Part shown: positions 1 through 10,384 of the stretch, piece by piece | How positions within the stretch are numbered: the first letter of the stretch is position 1 | Layout of the letters: every line of letters begins with the position of its first letter | From: Doryteuthis pealeii | Taxonomy: Eukaryota > Mollusca > Cephalopoda > Myopsida > Loliginidae | Direction of reading: 5' to 3' | Length of the DNA stretch: 64,000 nucleotides | Assembly (NCBI GenBank): GCA_023376005.1 | Contig: CM042143.1 | Coordinates: 86,551,551 to 86,615,550, forward strand | Notes under the pieces: generated by a model | Told to the model about the DNA's origin: nothing | What the model saw: only the letters and a program-made list of their open reading frames with translations | Databases searched by the model: none | Translations under genes and position numbers: made by a program

Positions 1-387
1 AAAGTTTTAGATTTATTTTCTGCATCCAGATATGACTAACTGATACGCTACTTTTTTTGCTGGGTAAAACTTTGATTAATTATGCAACTAAATGTTTATT
101 TACAGCAGATTATTTATCTTTAAAATTAATTAAGTCAAAATGATGAAAACACTTTCACAACAAAAATAAAATGGTTATAAATAGAAAAGTTAGTAATATC
201 ATGATTACTTATTACTTAAATATCTTTTAAACACAGATGTCTGTAGAATATAAAGTCAAAATAGTTGGTGTCCCCTCCACCCCCCCACCCCAAAAAAAGT
301 GAATACAGGAGTTGCAATAATGTTCAGCAAAAAATTCTTGTTATTCCAAAAAATACATTAAAAATTAAACCAAAAAACCCAACAAAC
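1..387. other. A+T-rich DNA, nothing recognised
   Basis: No reading frame, tRNA-like box or inverted repeat that I could support. There is a short C-rich run near 272-292. Confidence 0.5.
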
Positions 388-661
388 AAGCTATTTTAAC
401 TCAGTCAGTAGAGCACCCACCTACTGAGTGAATCACAAGGTTCCTGGTTCAATACCAGTCCCCACCAACTCAGTGCATGAGTAGCAGAGATTAGATAATC
501 TGATCTGTGTGGTAAAGTGGGGAGCTAACGGTAGGTGTGGCATTCTACCTCAGCAATAAAGTCTCCCTGATCTAGCGCTAGTGTAAAGTTGATTGACTCC
601 CTCGCTGCCTGGTTGATACTAACAATAAGCCACTCTGAAAACTTTACTTTACTTACTTTTA
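388..661 (+). repeat. SINE A, full-length copy
   Basis: tRNA-derived SINE. The tRNA-like head carries an A box (TTAACTCAGTCAGTAGAGC) and a B box (GGTTCCTGGTTCAATACC). Less decayed copies in this window begin GGCCGGTTTAGCTCAGTTGG, which resembles a tRNA-Ile 5' half. A shared body follows (AGTAGCACAGGGATCTGTG in other copies, then a stretch around TAGCGCTAGTGAAAAGGGGA), and the 3' tail is TTTACTTTACTTACTT. It would be transcribed by RNA polymerase III and moved by a partner LINE; that is knowledge of SINEs in general, not seen here. About ten more copies occur in this window. Confidence 0.88.
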
Positions 662-1203
662 TTACCAATCAGAAATTTAATACTAGTTGACGTACCCATC
701 TCTGGCAGGAAAAAAAGAAATCAAGACTTGAATCACAGCTAAGATAAGTCAACCTATGAAAATGTGTTATATACCCCTTTACATATATCGGGTATATAAA
801 AGGCAAAGGAGAGGGGGGGGGGGGTAATGGGTTCTGTTTTGTCGCTGATATCCTCTTCTTCTGTGCTGATTTCTTAATTCTGCTGGGCTGGGTTGTCTAT
901 GCTCATTTCGTTATTGGTAAAAGGGTTGGTAATAATTAAGCAAGACTTGGTTATTTTACAAGACGTCTTTATTAGCCCAAAAGGGTTTTACAACCGCGTT
1001 GTGAGAATATGGCATCTTGGGACAGATGAACATCATGTCTAGTCCCTTTGACGAATGGCCAAAATCTCACTAAGTCAGTTCCCTTCTCATGCTCGCCTTC
1101 AGCCAATTAGTAATTGACATCTAGATCAGAGAAGATGAAATGTCTGTCAATCCCTTTTACAACTTCCTATAATGGTTAATGGTAACTTTCCATTTACCAT
1201 ACT
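662..1203. other. A+T-rich DNA, nothing recognised
   Basis: Low-complexity flanks and a G run at about 811-825. No feature supported. Confidence 0.45.
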
Positions 1204-1211
1204 ATTATTTG

Positions 1212-1669
1212 GGTACTCTTCACAGAGAACAATCCCAGCCTCCTGCCTCAAAAATCGCTAGGCGGTGGCAGCTGAAAAAAAAAACACCAGCTACGATTGA
1301 AGTCCATAGCCAAAGCAGTATCACTTGCAAAAAAAAACAAAAAAAAACAAAAAAAACAACCAACTTAGGGTGTTTTTCCCCAAAAACCTAACCCCAATCC
1401 TCCCCCCCCCTAGTTAAAATTACCAGGTTCTGTTTTTTCTGGATCACCCTGTATACAGGGGACCCAGAAAAAACAGAGCCCAAATTATTTATTTATTTCC
1501 TATTAAACTAACCCTAAACCCCAACCCTTGTTTTTTGGGGGGTTTTTTTTTTCAAGTGACACCGCTTCAGCTACGGACTTCAATCGTAGCTGGTGGTTTT
1601 TTTTTTCAGCAGCCACCGGCTAGCGGTTTTTGAAACAGGAGGCTGGGGCTGTTCTCCGCGAAGAGTACC
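1212..1669. mobile_element. hAT-like MITE with ~120-bp inverted repeats
   Basis: The ends are inverted copies: GGTACTCTTC at the left and GAAGAGTACC at the right. The pairing continues inward for about 120 bases (for example CCAGCTACGATTGAAGTCC on the left against its complement on the right). The 8 bases outside each end are ATTATTTG (1204-1211) and GTTATTTG (1670-1677), an 8-bp target duplication with one mismatch, as hAT-type elements make. The core holds a second palindrome (about 1424-1478) and C-rich telomere-like text. No transposase is present, so the element is non-autonomous. Confidence 0.82.
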
Positions 1670-1842
1670 GTTATTTGAATTTTACTACACTTACAGACAT
1701 AATTTGTAGGCTACCCATGAATTATGTAACAAATGAAGATAGAAGTTTTAATTGTTTCAAGATATTAAAAGAAAAATTACAACCTATTCATGAACAATGC
1801 CAAGAAAGACAATGAAAGAATTCTTCATTTGTAGTTTATAAA

Positions 1843-1900
1843 TGAGGAGGCACTCATGGTATAATGGTTATTGTCATAGAAAGTAGACAAATAAACATTG
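1843..1900 (+). repeat. SINE B, head fragment
   Basis: Begins GGAGGCACTCATGGTATAATGGTTAT, matching the start of the fuller copy at 8409, then diverges before the B box. Confidence 0.6.
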
Positions 1901-2184
1901 CAAATTTGGCAGACCAATGGCTATCTATAGATGATAAACAAATATACTTTTCCTAATTATTAATATAACAAGATAATGATTAGTATAGAAACAAATAAGA
2001 ATATTTCTTTATTATTAATTAATGCTTACAGCTATTTAAATAAGATAATAAATTGTTTCAATAAATGAAAAATGTAAAATCTAATATAAATTAATCTATA
2101 TTCATTTCTTAAAAATGGGTAAAAACACAAATCTTGATTTTCAGGACAACATTTTGAATAAATCAGAAATTATAATCAGCTTAA
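1901..2184. other. A+T-rich DNA, nothing recognised
   Basis: No feature supported. Confidence 0.45.
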
Positions 2185-2745
2185 AACATTTGAAAGAAAA
2201 GAAAAGAAAAGAAAAGAAAAAAAAAGAAGAAAAGAAAAGAAAAAAAAAAAAGAAAAAAGAAAAGAAAAGAAAGAAAAAAAAAAAAAAAAGAAAAAGAAAA
2301 GAAAAAAGAAAAAAAAAGAAAAAGAAAAAAAAAAAAAAAAAAAAAAAGAAAGAAAAAAAAGGAAAGAAAGAAAGAAAAAAAAGAAAGAAAAAAAAGGAAA
2401 GAAAGAAAAAAGGAAAGAAAGAAAAAAAAGGAAAGAAAGAAAAAAAGGAAAGAAAGAAAAAAGGAAAGAAAAAAGGAAAAGAAAGAAAGAAAAGAAAGAA
2501 AGAAAGAAAGAGAAAGGAAAGAAAGAGAAAAGAAAGAAAGAGAAAAGGAAAAAGAGAAAGAGAAAGAGAAAAGGAAAGAAAGAGAAAAGGAAAGAAAGAG
2601 AAAAAAGAAAAAAGAAAAAGAAAGAAAGAAAAAAGAAAAAAAAGAAAAAGAAAAAAAAAAAGAAAAAAGAAAAAAGAAAAAAGAAAAAAAAAAAGAAAGA
2701 AAGAAAGAAGAAAAGAGAAAAAAAAGGGGAAAAAAGAAAAAATGT
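2185..2745 (+). repeat. Purine-only (GAAA)n/poly-A tract
   Basis: About 560 bases almost wholly of A and G on the + strand, mainly GAAA and GAAAA units with long A runs. The open frames on both strands (Lys/Arg-only one way, Phe/Leu/Ser the other) follow from this composition and are not genes. Confidence 0.95.
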
Positions 2746-3169
2746 TTTTTTTTCCTCCTTTTTTTTCCCTTTTCAAAAGATCAAAATGCTTAAACAAATC
2801 GTTTTTTATAGATTTTTCTGATCGATATCGTACATGTATTAATATAGAAATAACAGGAATTGTAAATCAATTATTAAATTCCATAAAACAATTTTTTTTT
2901 TTTAAATAAACATTAAATAGAGCTTCCACAAAAAAGAAAGAAATTCAATAAAGTCAACATTATTAAATTTATTTCAAATATTTGTTGACAGAAAACAATC
3001 AATCAATACTGATAAAATAAAAAATAAAACAAACCAACAACAAATTTGTGGAATTGTTTTATTTGCTGTGAAATTCACATCACACATCATGAACAATTCT
3101 CTAAAAATGTTTTATAGAATCTTTGGGTTTTTTTTTTAAACTGAACATTTAACATAAATTGATATATGT
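2746..3169. other. A+T-rich DNA, nothing recognised
   Basis: Short T and A runs only. Confidence 0.45.
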
Positions 3170-3202
3170 ATAAGAGGCACATGGTGTGATGATTATTATC
3201 AT
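3170..3202 (+). repeat. SINE B, head stub
   Basis: GAGGCACATGGTGTGATGATTATTATCATAG matches the first ~32 bases of SINE B and stops exactly where repeat D begins. Confidence 0.55.
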
Positions 3203-3465
3203 AGTTGGTTGGTTGGTTGGATTTTATGGCATGTCAACCCTTGTTGGGTTATTTTATGCCAAAGAGGTTTTAATTTATTCATTCTTCAATGGGTTTTCAT
3301 TTTTTTTAACTCGTTTTCTATTCAACCCATAGATGAAACTCTAACACTCTGGTTGAGAGTAGACCTGGGAGTAATGGAAGATGAAGGGGTACTCTACATT
3401 CCACAGAGCTCCAGAATTGGAATTTCAACATTAAATGCAGTTTGACATCATACCTAGGACACTAT
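3203..3465 (+). repeat. Repeat D copy
   Basis: Dispersed repeat seen at least 14 times here. The start is TTGGTTGGTTGGATTTTATG, followed by CATGTCAACCCTTGTTGGG, a T-rich middle, then ACCCATAGATG, GACCTGGGAGTAATGG and a tail ending CATACCTAGGACAC. No coding potential is conserved between copies. Its class is not known to me. Confidence 0.78.
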
Positions 3466-3470
3466 ATGTA

Positions 3471-3600
3471 AAGGAGGCACATGGTGCAATGGTTATCATC
3501 ATAGGAAATGGATCCTGTGAACTGAGTTCAAATCTTGGACAAAGCTGTTTGCATATCAGTGCTAAACACCTTGTTCTGTAGATAATAAAAAGCCAAAATT
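3471..3600 (+). repeat. SINE B, partial
   Basis: Head with A box (CAATGGTTATCATCATAGG) and B box (GAGTTCAAATCTTGGAC), then diverges. It lies directly between two D copies. Confidence 0.72.
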
Positions 3601-3611
3601 GTGTGAGAAAA

Positions 3612-3880
3612 CTCTGGTTGGTTGGTTGGATTTTACAGCAGGTCAACCCTTGTTGGGTTATTTTATGCCAAAGATATTTTGTTTTATTCATTCTTCATGG
3701 GAATTGAAAAGTCTTCTTTTTTTTTTTAACTCAATTTTTTTAAATAAATTTAAAACTCATTTCATCCTATTTAACTGATAGATGGGACCCTTAACAGGTA
3801 CTACTACTCCAGGTCAGAGTGGCCTGGAAGTAATGGCGCGGAAGTGGTATACACTACCCAGAACTCAAAAAAAATTGAGT
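3612..3880 (+). repeat. Repeat D copy
   Basis: Same landmarks as the D copy at 3203, more diverged in the second half. Confidence 0.72.
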
Positions 3881-3895
3881 TTAATAAAAAGAAAT

Positions 3896-3988
3896 TGAGC
3901 ACCCATCAAGAATGAATAGAACAAAATGTCTTCAGCATAAAATAACTCAATAAGGGTTGACATGCCGTAAAATCCAACCAACCAAATA
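3896..3988 (-). repeat. Repeat D, inverted 5' fragment
   Basis: Complement of the D start (TTGACATGCCGTAAAATCC on +). It faces the preceding D copy, so the two form a loose inverted pair. Confidence 0.7.
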
Positions 3989-4497
3989 GAGTAATCATTA
4001 TAACTTTTGCCCAAAATATTTAATGACAAGATAATACACAAACAAATTTTATATTCTCAGACAAAAAACATGATTTAAAAAGTAAGAATTTTCAAGACAT
4101 AAAGGCAAAGTTATTTTTTTGAAATATCTGAACTCTGTAATTAACAATATGATAGTTTATTTAACCAACACGTTCTTAGCAAAGCTTTCATCAAATCTCA
4201 CTTGCTATTACATTCTTTTCAACCTGACAAAATTGCTTGCAGCAAAAGAGTTAAATCATATCATAAATATGAGAATTGAAAGTTATTCACCAAAACCTCA
4301 AGACATGTTTTCTTTTTTGCTTCTGCCATAAACATTCAGATATACATGTTTTTTTTTGTTTATCTTTTCATTTTTTTCCTCTTTTGTTTCTTTGTATCAA
4401 TTCTTCATGCAACAAAACGAGTTTGAAAAGATCTCAAAAAAAGCTGCTAACAAGAATTAAAAAACTTCAAGAATTTTGGGCAATATTCAGTTTTGAT

Positions 4498-4528
<31 letters not shown>

Positions 4529-4584
4529 TTGTTTTTTACATTTGTCTTCCTCTCCTGGAGGTTTGTCAAGTCAGGTATTTAAAT
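3989..4584. other. A+T-rich DNA with a (TA)n run
   Basis: Contains (TA)n near 4498-4524. Nothing else recognised. Confidence 0.45.
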
Positions 4585-5365
4585 ACTAGGGAGGAATCAA
4601 AAGTTTTAAAACATTTAGGCACGTGCTAGTTCGCAGTGCGTAATATGATATTTCATTTTGGAGGTGTGGGATGTAATGGTTACCGTCATAGAAAATGGAC
4701 ATGATGAGACAAGTTCAAATCCTGGACAAGGCTGTTTACATTTCAAATAGGGATAATAACCTTGGGAAAGGTATGAATCCAACTATTCTCCCTCTAGCTA
4801 TGGGTAAATAGTAAGGCAGTCTGGGCTCTTTAACCTTGGTTAGGCAACCAGTCTAATAGAAGGAAAACTCTTGAAATGACATGATTGAAATAGTTCAAGG
4901 TATGGTATGTACTTGCTACAGTTGGTAGTATTGTGGTAGATGGTGCTCTAACACACTGTCCATGGCTTCACTCCGTGTGGAATTTTACAGCCCCACAGAT
5001 TAACATGCAGTTTAATTTGGAAACTATGCCATAACGTCATCGCAGAAGCAACCAAAAACATTTGTTTTGCAAAAATTGAAGACCCAGTTAATCACAGTAG
5101 AATAAGCAGATGGTTCAAGAAATTTTGTTAGGCTTGCAAGAACCTCGACAATCAGGTGAGGTCAGATAAGCCAAAAGTGTTGATTGGAAATCTGTGCTCC
5201 AAGCCATAGAAGCAAATCCGACAAGTAACACTTTGAGAATATCGGGCAAGCTTGCCATCTAACTCCAGGGTGGTTCATAACCTTCATGGCCTAGGTAAAA
5301 GTATCTGGTGCTGTCAAATAGTGCTACATGCTACCAAAATATTGCAAAACTTTTGAATCACCCTG
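4585..5365 (+). mobile_element. mariner-like element, degenerate, with nested SINE B
   Basis: Tc1/mariner elements encode a DDE transposase between inverted repeats and insert at TA. At 5101-5260 two frames together resemble the N-terminal DNA-binding half of a mariner transposase: a segment reading ISRWFKKF, a shifted frame reading LQEPRQSGEVR, then VLQAIEANPTSNTLRISGKL. Stops and shifts make it a pseudogene, and the catalytic half is missing. The left end has GGAATCAAAAGTTTTAAAAC and the right end has TTTTGAATCACCCTG followed by TA, which read as imperfect inverted ends. A SINE B copy (4661-4876) sits inside. The left boundary is approximate. Confidence 0.68.
4661..4876 (+). repeat. SINE B, near full length
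   Basis: A box GATGTAATGGTTACCGTCAT, B box AAGTTCAAATCCTGGAC, then the shared body CTATGGGTAAATAGTAAGGC and GGCTCTTTAACCTTGG. It interrupts the mariner relic, so it is the younger insertion. Confidence 0.8.
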
Positions 5366-5880
5366 TAGCGATTGTTTGCCCTTGCTGGGATGGCCTTGAG
5401 TGGAAAAGGTTTACCTTCCCTTGCTGCCAGGATTTGCCACTAGGTGGCATTACTATCTATTTCAACTCAGCCCGGGAAACTACCTGCCTCTCTTTTATCT
5501 GGCATTCACTAAGATGCACTAGACAAGATGTGTCTGTTCATTAAGGTTTGGGGAGGCCTTACCCCCTAACTATAGGCTTGTACCCATGTGTGTACATAAC
5601 TCTTTATAGACACTAACCACGTGGGTCATATACAGTAAGTGACTCTTCTATTCTATAAGAACTCTTTCTTACTTCCTAAAGACTTTCATCCTAAACTATT
5701 TGTATCTATGTATGTTACATGTGTTCAGACAATAAAGTCTGTATTATTGTTATATGTACATCTTTGTTTGGATTTTATTACATATATGTTAACCTCTGTT
5801 AGAGACTTGTCTGAAGCCTTCTAACATATTATAAGAAGCAGTTTTGGCCATTAAGGCTAAAACTACATTTAATTCTTATA
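5364..5880 (+). repeat. LTR-like dispersed repeat (solo?)
   Basis: Begins TGTAGCGATTGT and ends AAAACTACA, so its termini are short inverted repeats TGTAG/CTACA, as LTRs have. It holds a possible poly(A) signal (AATAAAG near 5731). A second copy lies inverted at 50110-50635 with the same TGTAGCG boundary. Similarity continues a few bases past the ACA end (TTTAATTCTTATA), so the right boundary is not certain. I see no target duplication. The left edge abuts the mariner end. Confidence 0.6.
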
Positions 5881-6159
5881 ACCCCAACAAAAGATTAAAA
5901 TAGAATTTTGAATGTCCTAATCCAAATACAATGTTGCTTCATTTGTCCTTCAAGCAAATAAGTGAATGCAGCAAATTATCACAAAAGGAATACAAGAACA
6001 GACACGAGTGGGTAGGAAAGGTGATCTACTGGGAATTGTGCAAGAAACTGACATTACACCATACAAACAAACGGTATATGCACAAGACAGAATATACCCT
6101 TGAAAATGAAACATAAAATTATCTGAGATTTTGAGATATATATGGATCACCCAGGATAA
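5881..6159. other. No feature recognised
   Basis: A+T-rich, no supported signal. Confidence 0.4.
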
Positions 6160-6162
6160 TTT

Positions 6163-6262
6163 ATGTGGAGTTAGTGAGCTAAATTAGCAGACCACTGTTG
6201 GTGAGTTCGATTCTCACTGGGCGCTCTATACTTCTGGTCTTGTGTCACATCTAATCTAAGCT
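6163..6262 (+). repeat. tRNA-like unit C
   Basis: Resembles the units at 25981-26300: a weak A box, then GAGTTCGATTCTCACTGGGCG as B-box region, then TACTTCTGGTCTTGTGTCAC. It is SINE-like; a working tRNA gene is unlikely because the arms do not pair well. Confidence 0.6.
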
Positions 6263-6439
6263 TAATAAATAACTATATACAGATCACCCAATGCAGGCCA
6301 GAAAGCCAGACCTTGTTTTAATTAACAAGAAGAAAGTCATTTATCATCTAGTGGATTTTACCATGCTAGCAAACCAGAGTGAAAGTGAAGGAAGGTGAAA
6401 AGCGGAAAATACCTGGACCTTGCTAGAGAACTGAATATG

Positions 6440-6563
6440 GATACCAATCGTTGAATCAGAGGTTTGTCAAATACTGGGGGGGAGGGGTAAAATGTTTTGA
6501 AACATTTACACATGTAGTAGTTTGTAGTGCATACATGACATGATAGAAGCAGTTCAATTTAAT
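6440..6563 (+). mobile_element. mariner-end fragment
   Basis: Aligns to the left end of the relic at 4585 (GGTTTGTCAA, then TGTTTTGAAACATTTA and TAGTTTGTAGTGC). It is cut off by a Helitron H2 element at about 6565. Confidence 0.45.
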
Positions 6564-6564
6564 T

Positions 6565-7037
6565 AATATATTAATACTCTTGTTCCTTAATTTTCCAACC
6601 ATTATCATCTTGCAACACCCTCTGGTTAAAAATGAGATCATCCAAGATGAAATACAAAAATGCAAATCCTGATTATCTGTTGTTGCTTATTCATTGAATT
6701 CTCATAAGTGTCGTCACTTCAGCTTAATTATGAACCATTCTGTTTTTATTATAAAGAAAGGGAAGAAAAAGGGCATGCTACACAGAAAAAGTATAATAAA
6801 AAAGAAAGAATATTGGAAAGATAGAGAGTGGAGATGAGTACATGGAAGTGGTAATGCTAATCTGTTACAATTGAATATCATGAAAAGAAGGAAAGAAAAA
6901 AATAAAGAGAGTGAGAGAGTTAAATGAAGATTATTATACTTTTTATATATTGAACTATTATACAATAGCTCTTAAGTAAACATATCAAATGTAATAATCA
7001 AATCTTCATAGTGTGATATATCCACAGGTGCTGCTAG
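6565..7037 (+). mobile_element. Helitron H2, non-autonomous
   Basis: Aligns over its whole length with 58187-58662 (+) and 38460-38930 (-). The start reads TATTAATACTCTTGTTCC and the end GCTGCTAG followed by T. Helitrons insert between A and T and end in a hairpin plus CTRR. The hairpin here is decayed (TGATATATCCACAG). No Rep/helicase frame is present. Confidence 0.7.
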
Positions 7038-7106
7038 TAATAATAAAAGTCTGAATATCAAACTTAACACTTTGGGGCGTAGTATCCCATATAAATAGAT
7101 TTTGGG

Positions 7107-7255
7107 TACCCCATTGTTGTGTAATGGTTAGCAAGCAAATCTGGCAGATCCATTACTACTGAATAATGAGTTTAATCCTTGCTGGATCCCCCATACTTGC
7201 ACAACCATGTGTCACATCCTACCCGCGGCAAACGGATTGGGTTAATACCTACCCT
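7107..7255 (+). repeat. tRNA-like unit C, longer variant
   Basis: GTTGTGTAATGGTTAGCAAG as A-box region and GAGTTTAATCCTTGCTGG as B-box region, then ACCATGTGTCACATCCTACC. A diverged inverted copy is at 49970-50107. Confidence 0.62.
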
Positions 7256-7655
7256 AAAAATAGAGTGACAAAATTCAAAGATAATTGAATACAAAAGATA
7301 ATTCAAACTTTGCTCCAGGGTATAGACATAAAAGAATAGATCTCTATAATAAGCCTTTATTATCATTATTATTATTATTAATTATTTAACATGATTTTGC
7401 TCAACCTAAAAATATCAGAGCTTACTACAGGGGGCAAAAGGTTCAAAAAGAATAATGAAAACAGTTTGTCTTTTTTTGTTTTCTGTTTTAGACAAAAACA
7501 ACCTTTGTTTAATTCATGAAATATTAACAGAGTTTAAAATTTCACATCGAATAATCAATCTACATTAAAATAGACCAAAATAAAAATCGATTTATAATGA
7601 CTCCATTATCTGAAAAGAAAAAGAACGCCTCACTAAATTTATTTCATCATTTGTG
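7256..7655. other. A+T-rich DNA, nothing recognised
   Basis: A short (ATT)n run near 7365. No other signal. Confidence 0.4.
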
Positions 7656-7659
7656 TTTT

Positions 7660-8265
7660 ACTACAAGTGGTAACCTAGTGTTACCTACTAGAAGTGGCTA
7701 CCCAGCATCACCTGGTGTATTGATTTGTTTACTTTTAAAATTTACAAATCCTGGACGTTTTTTATTAGAATTTCAATGCTATTTCTATGCATATTTTAAT
7801 TTTTAAATATCTTTGAATATAAATCAAATCTTCAAAATTTTTGTACAAAAAAAAGCAAGAACCAGTGATATTTAATGTGTGTGTGTGTATCTGAAAATAA
7901 ACTCTGATGATAAAGCTTTGCTTTGAAATCGATTAGACATATAAAACATCTTTTTGTCTTTATTTTTTTTACGCATTGTATTGCCTTCGAATCTTATTAT
8001 TTCATATATATATATATACTTTGCCATTAATTGTTTTATTATTTCTATGAATTTTTTTAGATGAGGCTTGATGATTAATATTATTTGTATTATTCGGACT
8101 ATTGTCCTCATCTTCATTGTTACCGAAGCAATGAAGATGAGGACAATAGTCCAAATAATACAAATAATACTAATTGTTTTATATTCATAGTTTCAACCAG
8201 TCATAAACCCATACATAGATACATACACAAAACTGCCCTTCATACATGTATAGATAGATAGGTAA
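7660..8265 (+). repeat. Repeat H copy, interrupted by a hairpin insertion
   Basis: Aligns with 34935-35370. Shared landmarks in order: ACTAGAAGTGGCTACCCAGC, TTTAAATATC, AAAGCAAGAACCAGTGATA, a GT/TA microsatellite, TGCCATTAATTGTTTTA, ACTGCCCTTCATACATG and TATAGATAGAT. The first landmark recalls the GTTGCC(C)GGGT motif common at invertebrate transposon ends. Only this copy has the hairpin insert at 8041-8170. Confidence 0.6.
8041..8170. mobile_element. Hairpin (foldback) insertion
   Basis: Two 46-base arms (8074-8119 and 8129-8174) are complementary with two mismatches around a 9-base loop. TAATTGTTTTAT occurs on both sides (about 8029-8040 and 8171-8182), a 12-bp target duplication. The related repeat H copy at 35 kb has one TTGTTTTA and no hairpin, so it acts as an empty site. 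The arm overlaps the second duplication by a few bases, so the edges are approximate. Confidence 0.68.
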
Positions 8266-8408
8266 GTAGAATATGGTGAAGATAAGTCAACCTATTAAAA
8301 GGAAGATAGAGAAGTTTTGTTTTGGGAACTTAAAAAGAAAATATACAACCTATTCTTAAACAATATCAGGGAAGACAATGGAAGTATTCTTTATTTGTAG
8401 TTCACAAA

Positions 8409-8720
8409 CGAGGAGGCACTCATGGTATAATGGTTATTTTATCATCATAGAAAGTAAACTCAGTTATCAGAGTTCAAATCCTGAACGAGGCTGTTAGCAT
8501 CTTACATAGTGTTGTCCGCCAGGAAATGTATGAATCTATTCTCCACTCAGCTAGTGGTAAATAGTAGGGCAGACTGGGCTCTTTAAACTTGGTATGGTAA
8601 CTGGTCTAAGAAGGAAAACTCAATTTAAACCAGTTGTAGACCTGGAGAGGGATGGGCTCTGCCAGGCTAATCTTGCTTAAGACACGCTACATGACTAAAC
8701 CAGGTTACGGATCAGTGAAG
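8409..8720 (+). repeat. SINE B, full-length copy
   Basis: A box TCATGGTATAATGGTTAT, B box GAGTTCAAATCCTGAACG, body GGTAAATAGTAGGGCAGACT and GGGCTCTTTAAACTTGG, tail with CTTAAGACACGCTAC. Nine copies or pieces lie in this window. Confidence 0.82.
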
Positions 8721-8727
8721 AAGTGAT

Positions 8728-8831
8728 TTAGTTGGTTGGGTTTTATGGCCTGTCAACCCTTGTTGAGTTATTTTATGCCAAAGATGTTTTGTTTTATTCA
8801 TTTTTGTTGGGTACTCAATTTTTTAAAACTC

Positions 8832-8834
<3 letters not shown>
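8728..8834 (+). repeat. Repeat D, 5' fragment
   Basis: TTGGTTGGGTTTTATGGCCTG, then CAACCCTTGTTGAG. It follows a SINE B copy directly, as at 3-4 kb. Confidence 0.74.

Positions 8835-8837
<3 letters not shown>

Positions 8838-8868
<31 letters not shown>
8838..8868 (+). repeat. (GT)n microsatellite
   Basis: Uninterrupted GT dinucleotides. Confidence 0.95.
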
Positions 8869-8869
<1 letters not shown>

Positions 8870-8872
<3 letters not shown>

Positions 8873-8950
8873 CTAAGTTAGGATAGTGTAGATACACAGT
8901 CAATGGCACGTGGTGACTGTCAGTTTTTTGCTTATGCAATCCTCAGACCA
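8870..8950 (+). repeat. Left half of the MITE seen at 10567
   Basis: Shares AGTCAATGG, GGTGACTGTCAGT and TGCAATCC-like text with 10567-10640. Confidence 0.5.
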
Positions 8951-9039
8951 AATTCTACATATATAGTAGACCACTAACAATTCTTCATCAAAATTGAATG
9001 AACACGAGTATTAATATAGAGAGGAACCAGCGTAGAAAA

Positions 9040-9715
9040 ATGTATCTGGAGACTTAATAAAATAAGTGAACAAACAATTCTTCATTCTTTGCATTTAGTG
9101 AGGTAAATAGAGAAAAAAAAAAAGAGAGAGAAAAGAAAAGAAAAACAACAGCATTAAGTAGTTATACTAACATTAACCAGAAAGGCAGTATAACTTTCTA
9201 CTTTAGTTAGGAACATACTTTAAACTATTAGTCATTGGCTTTTACCAATCTGATAATATGCAGGTAATTGTATCTTAAATAATATAAAAATAAAAAACAA
9301 ACTTGAAGGCAAGCCAACACAACAAATATAAAAAAAAAAAGAATCTATCAAACTCCAAAATGTCTGAGGTAAATTCTAGAAATAGAACTTAGTAACAACA
9401 AGACACTTTTTACAAGAAATTTCTTCTACAGATTTTTCTTATCTCATCAGTAAATCACAAATTATATATATATAGTCATCCACATACACCATGTTTCGAT
9501 GTATCATGTCTCTTCAGTGTGGCTAGACATTTGTAAGCTACCTACAGCCAGGATAGAAATCTGATCGATTCAGCATCAGTTGGACAGCTTAACCTCTCGG
9601 CTATCGTCACCTACAGAATGGGAAGGGGATTTTAACTGTTTTAATACACACATCTGTATGTATGTAAAGGCCGCCATAGAGTGCTCCATCCCTTTTATAG
9701 TAGACCGTTGCATGT

Positions 9716-9749
<34 letters not shown>

Positions 9750-10192
9750 TATATTCATCATCATACACTAAACAAGTGCACAGAATTGCCTCATCAGTGA
9801 TGGGATTATTGGGATCATAAGTTTCGCGTTTTCAAACACCATACTTGTTCTCCCAAGCAACACCACCAAAAGTACAATTTTGGTTTGCGATCCTGTAGCA
9901 AAAGTCCACTTTGCACATTAACATTCAGCACACAAAATGAAAACACAACTGTCACTGCCACTACTATTGATATTATAAGTGACCAAGGAGAAATGATGTC
10001 ACTTCCGTTTCAATTGTGATGAAATCAAAGGGAAACAAACTCTTTTTTCCTCCTGGATCTAATACGTTGAAAGGTGCGCATTTGCAAAGAACACTGTTCG
10101 GTTTAAGATAACAGGTAAGAATTTTCAACGCCATCTAATTTAGCGAGGAACATAAATATATGAATCCAAGAAACTCAGACTTTCACTCTAGA

Positions 10193-10232
<40 letters not shown>

Positions 10233-10380
10233 TCCCAATTTCGGTTGAGCACTTTATTTAGAAGGGATTTAATTGCAAAATTCACTGTATTCAGCGTTCA
10301 GCTAAGACTCACTTTGTTTACATAAAGTTTGAGACCTCTAGGTGAGTTCATTTCTATAATGTAGCGATTAAATAGCTTGC
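9040..10380. other. Mostly unassigned DNA with microsatellites
   Basis: Holds (TA)n at about 9726-9750 and 10198-10231 and an A/G tract near 9112-9150. Text at 9480-9700 is more balanced in base composition but has no convincing frame. Confidence 0.4.
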
Positions 10381-10384
10381 TATA

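Noticed and set aside
1380..1530. Interstitial telomere repeat
   Set aside because: The C-rich text is short, irregular and confined to MITE cores.
2115..2909. 264-codon Lys/Arg-rich frame and its Phe-rich opposite frame
   Set aside because: Direct product of the purine-only GAAA tract.
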